Shown in pieces: positions 25,937 to 36,800 of a stretch of DNA of 64,000 bases (position 1 is the first letter of the stretch; the number at the start of each line of letters is the position of its first letter). The stretch is from Siphonodentalium dalli. Lineage: Eukaryota > Mollusca > Scaphopoda > Gadilida > Siphonodentaliidae. The notes below the pieces were generated by a model, which saw only the letters and a list, made by a program, of their open reading frames with translations, made no database searches and had not been told where the DNA came from. The position numbers and the translations under genes are program-made. The stretch spans positions 148,131,365-148,195,364 of the forward strand of contig CP136068.1 of the NCBI GenBank assembly GCA_032622095.1, read 5' to 3'.

Positions 25937-27034
25937 CATATGTATTATGCCAACGACCCCGAACCAATTAAACACTTTGTTATAGGCATAACATTGAAGT
26001 GCAGTCGGGCCGTGAAGAATTTCTCCGAATCAAAATGGCGGAAGCCTCATGAGGAGACCCCATAAGTTGTTCCATATGGTTCAGTGCGGCCACACTACTT
26101 ACGAAAGCTGATTAGTCAAACTTAATAGTCGGCATAATAAATTATTATTTGAGCTTTCATATATATACTCCACGCGAATCGCGACAATTCAGATTGACTC
26201 GTTCTTTTGTTATAGAGGGATTCACCATGTTGGAATAGGTTACACACCAGTAAATATTTAAAAAGAACTCGGCCTCACTGGGCGTCATCTTATTATTATT
26301 TTAAGTGCGGCTGCTATATAAGAGTGTACATTCGGATGTAATACAAAGTGACTGCACATTTTTGCTTTTTGTCAAAGTGGCAGTGTCTAGTGACAATGTT
26401 TATGATTTTTTTCCCGGAGATGTTAATGAGATACCGTGCACAGAAGATGCCGATGATCGAAAAAGTCGACCAACTATAATTCTCCCCGGAAGTCACATTT
26501 GTGTCACATTGGTCTTACACGCACGAAAAAAGAGACACGCAGTCAAGCTGTGTGCGTTTTAAGACCAAAATGTGACTGTAAAAAACACGGGACACCTTTT
26601 TCGCACGATATTTCATTAATCGCTGCAGTAATGAAACCACAAAAACGCCCACCGGGCCCGGGTTTCCCGACATGCTGAATTCATTACCTGCAATGAAACT
26701 GACACATATATATTTTCGAAAGCATGTAGACAATGCCACTTTAAAAAAGCCGTTAATTTGCTTTTGTTATGATACGTACCTGATTTGAAAATCATGATCG
26801 CTCTCCAGATTATCCATAAACCATAATGATTGTCGAGGTTCGCGGAAAACCAAAACGTCTACGAAGCCGCCTCTTTGAAATAAAGCATGTTTCGGCAAAA
26901 CTTGAAAGCGAAATCAACACGTTGTAACTGATTTTTATCGGGACGAATCGCGCCATCTTTCTATTTCCAATTTGAGACGCAAAATACCCCTCGGTTATGT
27001 CCCGATTTATAGATGGAGTGCAGATGAACAACAT
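25937..27034. other. FB1 core, unassigned right part
   Basis: No supported gene. A plus-strand frame at 26305-26562 has no domain. The right-arm satellite starts near 27035. Confidence 0.4.
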
Positions 27035-28985
27035 AGTTCAGCTACAAAGCCATTAACGTCAGAGTCCGACGTGTGGGGCAATCGCTACCAAGACCATCCA
27101 ATTAACCTGACCGAAGTACCCTTAGATACAAGATTTTGTCCCGATCTGTCGGGAGATGGTGGAACAACACCAAGTTGAGCTACAATGTTATTAACCTCAG
27201 AACGAGACGTCCAACGTAATCGCGACTAGGTCCGTGTTACAAACATGACCATGCTACTTCTAGATACGACGTTTCTCCCCGGTCTGTCAAGTTGATGCGC
27301 AATGTCATTAACGTCAGAACGCGACATCCGATATTATCGCGACCAGGCCCAAGTTACTAACATGGCCACAGCACTTCTCTGTGCCAAGTCTCGCTCATAT
27401 CTGCCGAAAAACAGCAGTGACAAGGGACCAATATCAAGTTCAGCTACAACGTCATTAACGTCAGAACGCGACGTCTGAGGTAATCGGGACCAGGTCCAAG
27501 TTAATAACATGGCCACAATACGTCTATGTACCAAGTTTCGAACTGATCTACCTATAAACTGCGGAGGAGAGACGAGGGACCATCATCGAGTTGAGCTACA
27601 ACGTCATTAACATCATAACGCGACGACTGGTGTAATGGGGACCAGGTCCAAGTTAATAACATGGCCATAGTACATCTAGGTACGAAGTTTCGCCTCTATC
27701 TGCCGAGAAACAGCGGATGAGTGACGATGGATCACAACCCGTTGAGCTACAAAGTCATTGCGCCAGGACGCGACGGCTAACGTAATCTGGACCTGGTCCA
27801 CACCAATACCATGGCCACAATACGTATATGAACCAAGTTTCGTCCCGATCTGTCGATAAACAGCGGATGAGTGACGATGGACCACCATCTGGTTAAGCTA
27901 CAACGTCATTAACGTCAGAACGCGACATCTGACGTAATGGGGACCAGGTCCAAGTTAATAACATGGCCATAGTACATCTATGTACGAAGTTTCGCTCATA
28001 TCTGCCGAAAAACGGCACAACAGTGACGAGGGACTAATATCAAGTTGGTCTACAACGTCATTAATGTCAGAACGCGACGTCTGACGTACTCGGGACCAGG
28101 TCCACATAAATAACATGGCCACAATACGTCTATGTACCATGTTTCGAACTGATCTGCCGATAAACTGCGAAGGAGTGATGAGAGACCATCATCGAGTTGA
28201 GCTACAACGTCAATAACGTCATAACGCGACGTCTGGTGTAATGGGCACCAGGTTCAGGTTAATAACATGGCCGTAGTACTTCCTGGTACGAAGTTTAGCT
28301 CAGATCTGCCGAGAAACAGCGGATGAGTGACGAGGGATCACCATCAGGTTGAGCTACAACATCATTGCCGCCAGGACGCGACGGCTAACGTAATCGGGAC
28401 CTGGTCCACACCAATAACATGGTCACAATACGTCTATGTACCACGTTTCGTCCAGATCTGTCGATAAACAGCGAATGAGTGACGATGGACTACCATCAGG
28501 TTGAGCTACAACGTCATTAACGTCAGAACGCGACAGCTGACGTAATGGGAACCAGGTCCAAGTTAATAACATGGCCATAGTACATCTATGTACGAAGTTT
28601 CGCTCATATCTGCCGAAAAACGGCACAGCAGTGACGAGGGACCAATATCAAGTTGAGCTACAACGCCATTAACGTCATAACGCGACGTCTGAGGTAATCG
28701 GGACCAGGTCCACATAAATAACATTGCCTAAATACGTCTATGTATCAAGTTTCGTCCCGATCTGCCGATAAACAGCGGATGAATGACGATGGACCACCAT
28801 CAGATTGAGCTACAATGTCATTAACATCAGGACGCGATGTTTGACGTAATGGGGGCCAGGTTCAAGTTAATAACATGGCGATAGTACTTCTAGGTACGAA
28901 GTTTGGCTCAGATCTGATGAGAAACGACGCAACAGTGACGAGGGACCAACATCAAGTTGAGCTACAACGTCATTAACGTCCACCA
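27035..28985 (-). repeat. FB1 right-arm satellite
   Basis: This is the inverted counterpart of 18786-20345 (GTTGAGCTACAACGTC units), with about a dozen copies. Unit order differs from the left arm, consistent with unequal exchange after insertion. Confidence 0.85.
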
Positions 28986-29037
28986 CACAAACACTTACAC
29001 AAAAAAACATTGCATTTACTATATACGATTGTATTAA

Positions 29038-29531
29038 AGACACGGTTGGCCTTGGTGGTGGGTATCCTTTGAAAATATATCCACCCGTCAAAAACCGCCA
29101 CAAACAGAAAGAACATCAATATGTAGATAGACTTTGTCCGTATACAAATAAGAAATATCGCATAAACAGTATGTTATGGTCATTTGTTTGACCATTGTTA
29201 TGTAAACAAACGCATAAAAAGTTACTTTTCTGGTGTTTGTTTATATTATGATGGTAAACATAAAGAGCGTTCTTTGTTGGTGAATACCTGATATGGAACT
29301 AATAAAGAGCGTTTATGCCATTTGTGTGTGATTAGCCAGTAGCATTGTGCTGTCTTCTGTAACACAATCAGGCTATTGCTTAGGTGAAATATAGTAGGTC
29401 TTTATGATAACATGCTGTTTACGCGATGGTCGTGGTATATATGAACGGAACTGTATGCGTTTTAATGTTTTTCAGTTTACGGTGTTTGGAACAAATATGA
29501 ATCTTTTCGACAATTAAGGCCGCACGTGCCT
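29038..29531. mobile_element. 494-bp TTAA insertion nested in the FB1 right arm
   Basis: The left arm has GGACTTAATAAAATCG without a break. At the mirror position the right arm is split by 494 bp bounded by TTAA on both sides (29034-29037 and 29532-29535). Imperfect inverted ends AGACACGG..GGCC / GGCC..CACGTGCCT are visible. The arm comparison gives a true empty-site reference. No protein. Confidence 0.8.
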
Positions 29532-29564
29532 TTAAGTCCAAACCCGCCTCATGAAACTGACTAA

Positions 29565-29785
29565 AAAATGTTGCTACAAAACTCGACGAGTATTACTACA
29601 AAACTCGTTAGCTTGTTTTTTACTACAAAACTCGTCGATATTTTACTACAAAACTCGTAACCCAAATTACTACATAACTCGTCGATTTTACTACAAAACT
29701 CGTGAGCTACCACAAAACTTGTCGATTGTTACTACATAACTCGTGAGCTACCACAAAACTCGTCAGTTACTACATAACTCGGTGT
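29565..29785 (-). repeat. FB1 right terminal 22-bp array
   Basis: Inverted copy of 18485-18705 with only a few substitutions over ~220 bp. Confidence 0.9.
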
Positions 29786-29794
29786 AACAGTTAG

Positions 29795-30480
29795 AAAAAT
29801 TAATTCTGATTATGAGAATATTTTTCTTCATATTTCCTCTGGTTTCCTGAGAATTTTTTTATATTTTTCTCATATTTTCTTAATAGTAAGAATTAATTAA
29901 TTCTTAAATACTAGAGTTTTTTTCTCAGTATCGGGGGAAAAGGGTAAGAAATATTTTCCTATATTGTAGAAAGTCTTTTCTCAATATCCAGAAATATAAA
30001 AGAAATATTTTCTCAAACGTGAATAAAACATTTTCTGGTCTATAACATTTATGAGTATACTCCAATTTCTAAAATTAAGAAAAGTTTGTAGTGCACTTAG
30101 AAAATAAATTTTCTAAAAAACAAGAAAATGTTTTCTTACCAGGTAAAATTAATTCCCATAGTTAGAAAATTATTCTCGCATGTTTTTCATGAATTGTAAA
30201 TTCTTGAAATGAGAACATGGAAGTATTATTCTCATTCCAAGAATTTACCATTCAAGAAAAACATGTGAGAATAATTTGCCAATTATGAAAATATTTTGTT
30301 CTTGTTTTGAACAAAAATATGCTCCTACACTCTTACTCAAAATTACAAATAAGTTGCCTATCTGAGTAACGATGAGTAACATTGCATTCTAACACTACAG
30401 GAAATTAATTGGTGTCCTTAAAAAACAAATGCATACAAATATCACCGGGTACCCAGAAACACATTTCCTATACACGATTT
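29795..30480. repeat. AT-rich AGAAAA/TTTTCT region with foldback
   Basis: Dense GAGAAAA/TTTTCTC motifs. An inverted repeat at 30170-30275 has ~44-bp arms (ATTCTCGCATGTTTTTC ... AAAAACATGTGAGAAT). Similar sequence borders the other side of FB1 (18340-18475), so FB1 probably inserted into such a region. Confidence 0.6.
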
Positions 30481-30585
30481 TTTTCTTCATTTTCATATAA
30501 TCTAATTTCCAACGTATGGCACACAAATAACTCGCATGAAGACTACTTTAGAGTAAACGAAATATCTATCTTCTAGATTACCACC

Positions 30586-30891
30586 ATGGAACGACGATTC
30601 GACTTGGGTCCCAGCAGGGTAACCTGGGTTACCCTTGCATGTTTCATTTCCTGTTTTGCTGGGTATTGGGCAAGAATTTCGTTGAATCCAGCAACGGCGA
30701 TGAGCAGTTTCCTTGTGGTTAGCTGCAGCAATGCCAACCGGTGCCAGATGATATGCAGATACACACAGCGATGTCAGGAAGTAGGATTTCATGCACAGAG
30801 CAGGTCATGTTTCCTACTGGAGCCCGGGTATAGATTGTCAACAACCGATATGTCCAGGATCCACCTCATGTTCGCCGAGAAGGCAGCCATT
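30586..30891 (+). CDS. Lectin gene exon 1 (signal + PAN-like)
   Basis: 102 codons ending in phase 0 at the donor ATT|GTAAGT. The cysteine spacing in SCSNANRCQMICRYTQRC ... SCFLLE fits a PAN/apple fold. Confidence 0.8.
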
Positions 30892-33800
30892 GTAAGTTGT
30901 GATAAAGGTCCACTCAACCCTTTCGTTTGGGGTCCATGACGGGGGCTGTGCTGGTGCAACATTAAAGATCATGTGCCAGTGCATTCTCTTACATGTATAT
31001 ATATGCGAGTCTTCCATAGGGAGCCTCGAATTTATAAGATAATGCACTGACTTAATGTTAGGTCAATTTATTCTCGTATACACACAAGGCGGCCTGTGGG
31101 AGACTAATTTTAACCCTATCATGACGGGAGTAACACTGGTGCAGCATTAAAGACTTGCATATATATATGAGAATGCATTGGCACAGGGTTTTCGCTAAAT
31201 TTCTGGAATTTCCAGACATGGAAGAGTTAATTTCCTATCATTAAAGGTACCCAATCCGATCAGACGCTCCTAAATTACTATTTCTTTAGCTTTGGTGGTA
31301 AAACATATTTGATTCGAGTCGAGGAACCTACCCATCAAAGTTCAGAGTGATCAGATATCGATTTTTGAAGTTTGTTATTTCAATTGTTTCTGGGCCAGAA
31401 GCACGAGGTCAAACGGACGATCTTGCAGATAACGAAGGATAACTCTAAAATCAAGGGGTTATTATTGCCACTTTATTATCACTTTCATAATAGCCGACAA
31501 TCAAAATAGGATGACAATACTGAATACATGCATACTAATACTGTATTAGTATATATATGAAGTGTATGCATAAGCGGTTCTCACTAAATATGCCATAACG
31601 GCCACATCGCCGTATTCCCAAATAACACACACTACATTCATATCTTATATTTATATATCTTTTTTATGATTAATCCTATAAAAAAGCTGAGTGTAAGTTT
31701 ATTTATTTTCACAACATCTGCCGAGAATTTGAGACTAGCCCACGCAGCACATTAATTAGTCAGCCCAGTAAAATATGTCCAAGCACTTAGCAACGATAAC
31801 GAGATCGATATAAATAACTGGCTTCAGATGCAATTCGGTTGCACTTTCAAAAGCACGCCCAATTATTCTGCTGACCGCTTTTTGTGATTGGGTCGGATTA
31901 GGTCAACCATTTGTGACGTCGTGTTTGTGTTACAGTTTGTATTATTGGGGTATGAAACGGGTGACACAATTGGTAGTTGACCATGCAATCACCGAACAGG
32001 AGTAATGTAACACAGACGGGCTATGTAAATATTTATAAATGTACGATAATTTGCGGAATGTTCACATCAATAACACCCTGATCCCAACCACGCTGGTCAT
32101 CCTACATGTATAATCCCCGCTGCGGGCGTCAGTAAACAGCACATCGGGCTATACAAGTTAGAGTTTCCATACCAGGGCTAGTATAATTAGTTATAAGTAG
32201 TCAATTTAGAAGTTATGCCAACAATTGTAGACGTATAATATAGGCAACGCCTATTTTTTCTGTGGCGGGAGTTTAGAGGAAATAATTATATCAGTTTTCG
32301 AGAAAAACACAATCTTAGTCGAGCGCATTCGGAAGTTCGGGTTAAATTTAAGTTTCATTCAGCAAAACTTTCACTGCAGACACTTCTCGATAATTTATTT
32401 TGAAAACGTGGAGCAATACTCTACCGGTGACGTGTTTTGATACTAAAAACCCAAACTTCCTAAATCGAATAAAGATATCTTTCCAAACATAAACCGTACG
32501 TCGAGAAAGTAAAAATCGTGCCCGCGTTGGCGTTTACTCCGACATCGTGGAGTGTCACATGTAATTATCAATACTTTCCTACTTAAATGCCGCACATTCC
32601 AATGTGGATGTAGATTTAGTTTCCTAAACTATCTATATCAATGGACAACGTTGTTCAAATTTATCACCAGGCACTCATATTGGAGCTGAAAACACAAAAT
32701 TGAAACATGGAAGCTTATTCTCACAATTCATCGAGAATTTCGTTACTTTATGATGGAGCTTTATTAGTCGAATTGTTGACATTTGGTTGAAGCTTGGTTC
32801 ACCAAGCACCTCGAGGATCCGGAATAGTGTCCGAAGAAAAACAATTAATAACAAAATTTGCCTCAAAACAAACCTCTAAATGTAGTCTTCACTCGTGCCC
32901 GCAACGGGGTTTACTAAATATTTGCCCGCAACGGGTATTATAGGACGACCTGCGTGCCAATGCAATGTTGAAATTGTGTGCCTTCATTTGGTCTATATCA
33001 CCCCTGGTCAACTGGTCCTGTTAATGTGCTATGATTCGGTTGGGTCCTGCTGAATTGCTATGATGATGTTAGGGCAAAATGATGCTGTTAACAAACAGTA
33101 CCATTGTATTTGTTTAATTTGTCTTTTTCACTGTATTCCGACAATCTGAGCATATGTAAGGAAAGCCATAATGCGTATCAAAATATATTGCGAAATATTG
33201 TTAATACTAAATGTTTTAGTTGTTGAAAATTGACTATAATCAAGATGGGTTATTTACGTCATTTTAGAAATACCAGCGGAGGCATTATTATATTTTTCAA
33301 AAATATATATGTTCTTGAGTGTTTCATACACACACTGTTTTATTAGGATGAGTCAAGCACCGCGAAAACGACAACTTTAGAAAATATAATGATACTATTT
33401 CATAACGGCATCAGTTTGCCCTACCCGCATCATAGCAATTCAGCAGGACCGCCAGCATAATAGCATATTAGCAGGACCACTTGAGCAGGGCTGTGTATGC
33501 ATAGTCATATTAATCCGTGTATTCCAGGAAATCAGCCACCCGTGTTATGAGTACCCCTGTGGTATGAATGCCACGTGCTCGCCGAGTCAGCTCACAGACA
33601 ATGGATATCATTGCCACCATTTTGAAAGCACTGGTGAGTGAGTAATGAATAATAAAGACTAAATGTTCCCATGCCTGAGTTTAGTGTGCCTGTCATTTGT
33701 AGAATGAGGTCCCCAGGGGTGAATTTAGTGACGCTATCCGGCATAGCAGGCTAGCATCACTAAATTCACCCTCTGGGAACCTCATTCAGCATGGCCTCAT

Positions 33801-36800
33801 CTGCTGTGGGATACATATACATATATATATATATTGATGTTCCAAATGGTGAATATTGTGATGTACACCCATTGGGAAGCTCGGGTATGCAATTTGGGGA
33901 TATAGAGAAACTAAATTAAAAATTAAATAGAATCTATGTGAAGAAGTTTCTATAGAAATTTGATAATAAAGAAACTTTTCAGACGAGATGAGACCGAAGC
34001 AAAATGAGGTTCACAGAGGGTGAATTTAGTTTAGCTAGCCCGCTATATGCGAGATAGCGTCACTAAATTCACTCTCTGTGAACCTCGTTCTGCAAATAGA
34101 CACGCTAAACTCTGGCTTGAATGTTGAAATTGTTTTCGCGTAAATCTAAAGCTTGTGAATGTGTTAGTAAAGATGTTCCGCTTGCAACTTGAATGTTATG
34201 TAGCTTGCCAGGTAAATGACAGAATAGCACATATCGACGAGGAATATACGATAGAAAGCTAGCAACTGCATGCCTAATTTCGAGGCATTTCGGACTTTTC
34301 GACCCAAATGTTTTTCGCCCCAAATTTTGTTATTTTTTTTTTACTGAGTATGTTCCCGTGGTCATTTACCACATTTTCAAAAACATTTCGGACCGAGAAC
34401 AGGTAATAAGTTGGAAGGGTCAGTCACAAACTCCAGGCAGAGTTATCTCCCATCGCTCCGCTGAGATAGCACTACCACTGTGGCTGATAATTATGTTTCA
34501 AATAAACTAATTAACGTCAAAACGTGTCTACTATTAATGATAAAATCGGAAATGAGTCGGAATTTCTATTTATCGGGGTTAGAGCAAGCTATGGTCGCTA
34601 TGTCATTGAGGGAACATTCCGCTTTGCGAAACTATGTTTTGAATAGTCGATATCGCCATTTAACGGGGAGATATGGAGGATATGAAATGAGTGTTTCTCT
34701 CATATGATATTTATGAAACGAGTCTAAGAATTTTCAGTTTTCTCGAGCCTCCGGCGAGAGAAAACTGAAAATTCGTGACGAGTTTCATATATATCATATG
34801 AGAGAAACACGAATTACATATTCTATTTATCATATGACACCTATAAATTGATTATGATGTCCAAAACGCACACAAATAACTAAATAGCTATATGACATCG
34901 GCAGCAAAAGGTTAATGTGACGTCACTTCATTGCACCGGAAGCCCAATTACACCTGGTGAACTAGCAGAAATAATATGCAAACGAAGATATAGTGCGCTA
35001 TTCTGTTCTCAGTTTGTGACATTATATCGTATGTTGATTAGATAAATACGAATTAAATATTCTATTTATCGTATAACAATGTCCAAAACTATATATTTCA
35101 AGATTATAATTGCGAGAATTTCGGCATCGCGTTGATTGACGCACACGAATTTGACCTGCATTTAGTTAGAGACACGGCTCGGCCCCGGCTGCCATTCAGC
35201 CAATCAGAACACACTTTTTGTCAACAAACCAATCAAATTATCAGAAGGTGATATGAATTAGTAGTTCATATGAAATTGATTTATGACATACTTTCCAAAG
35301 TAAATAATGCTTTAGTCATATGATAGATATATATATATTCATCTGAGGTAAGATGTGTTCATTTATCAAAACCGCATGGTCTGGTTTGGTGATACCCTCG
35401 GGTTTGGCGATACCACGTACAAGGGGTGCGGTAGTGATAACAGAGATGGCACTGCATGGAGTTTGAGTGGTCATTATCATGACCTATCTCCCATTCAGAA
35501 CGAATCACGTATATGATTAGATATCTTCCGAAAATGACAGTTTAACCCTTTCTGTACTAAAGCATCACTGCTGAGTAGTTATCCCATAGGAAATGTTCAG
35601 ATAATAAGTTTAACCCGTTCTGTACTAAAGCATCATTTATGAATAGTTCTCCAATAGGAAATGTTCAGATAATAAAGTTTAACCTTTTCTTTACACTAGC
35701 ATTATTGATGAGTAATTATCCCACAGGCCCGGGAAATGTTCAGATAATAAGTTTAACCCTTTCTGTACCAATGGATAATTGATGCATGAGTAGTTATCCC
35801 ACATGAAATGTTCAGATTATAAGTTTAACCCTTCATGTACTAAAGCATCATTGATGAGTAGTTGTCCGAAAGGAAATGTTCAGATAATAAGTTCAACAAT
35901 ACTATGATTTTATCACTTTAACATCCCTCCAAATGAATAATAAACCATTCCGATGTACACATTTTAACTGACTGGTAAAAAATCCATTTAGTATAGAAAG
36001 GGTATAACAGCCAAACGCTACAGGTGAAAGTTGAAGTCTCTATTAAATGAAGTGTTGCTGTTGTTAAACAGGTTCTTGTTGGGAGCTGCGTTGTTGCAGA
36101 ATTAAATATAATGTGCCAGTGTATTTTCGTATATATGAGTCTCCCACAGGGAACCTCGCATATATAAAATAATGCACTGGCATACAAGGTCAAGGTAAAT
36201 ATTGTTACGCCAATGCATTCACTTATAAACAATCGAGGCTCCCTATGGGAGAATGCATTGCACAGGGATTTCACAAAATTCCAGGAAGCTCCAGTCATGG
36301 AAGGGTTAACTTCTTGAAGTGATACTGAACCAATTAACGGTACTTTTTCTAGAGTGTTCCGCGGATTACGATCAAACATACTGCACGAAGTACTACACCA
36401 GTCTATCGATGGTTACTTTGGACCAAGCGAAAGCTGTATGTGAAGCTGACGGCGGCCATCTCGTCGAAGTAGCCGACGCAGCAATGCATGCGTACATACA
36501 AAATCAGCTCATAGCGGTCAATGCAGGTGCGTACTCAATAATACATACGTTGGGATTGCGTGTGTACGTTAGAGATATCACAAGAGATATCACAAGATAC
36601 CCGTATAATATCAGTGAAAAATCCATTAGATATTTCTTATCTCTCACTAGTGAGTAATAGCTGAATGTCTGACAGCGGTAATCACGAATAAGCGCGTGCT
36701 TCCCGCCAATTTGGCAGCGCGCCAATAAAATTACTTTACATTGATTAGGCGGATTAATACTATTTTGAAAAGCCACGCATGACACCAAAACCAGACAATA

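Larger units (their letters stand above)
18478..29789. mobile_element. Foldback-like element FB1 (11.3 kb)
   Basis: The left end TGTTACGCCGAGTTATG and the right end (reverse complement TGTTACACCGAGTTATG) are inverted and flanked by the 5-bp direct duplication GTTAG (18473-18477 and 29790-29794). Inside, both arms continue as inverted copies: first a 22-bp array, then a short unique segment, then a ~160-bp satellite. The core (20.8-27.0 kb) is unrelated to the arms. No transposase is recognisable. A TGT...ACA end with a ~5-bp duplication resembles integrase-type (Ginger-like) DNA transposons; that class assignment is inference. Confidence 0.75.

Noticed and set aside
26305-26562. Possible secreted ORF in FB1 core
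   Set aside because: The putative leader is weak, there is no ATG-context or splice support, and no relative in the window.
18478-29789. FB1 as a Maverick/Polinton
   Set aside because: No DNA polymerase B, integrase, ATPase or protease ORF is visible, ends are not AG..CT, and the duplication is 5 bp rather than 6.
31300-31330. tRNA B-box-like GATTCGAGTC in family K MITE
   Set aside because: It lacks the GGTTC start, no A-box at the right distance, and no cloverleaf could be drawn.
35918-36379. 153-codon minus-strand frame
   Set aside because: It overlaps the start of lectin exon 3 and a MITE on the other strand; no independent evidence.
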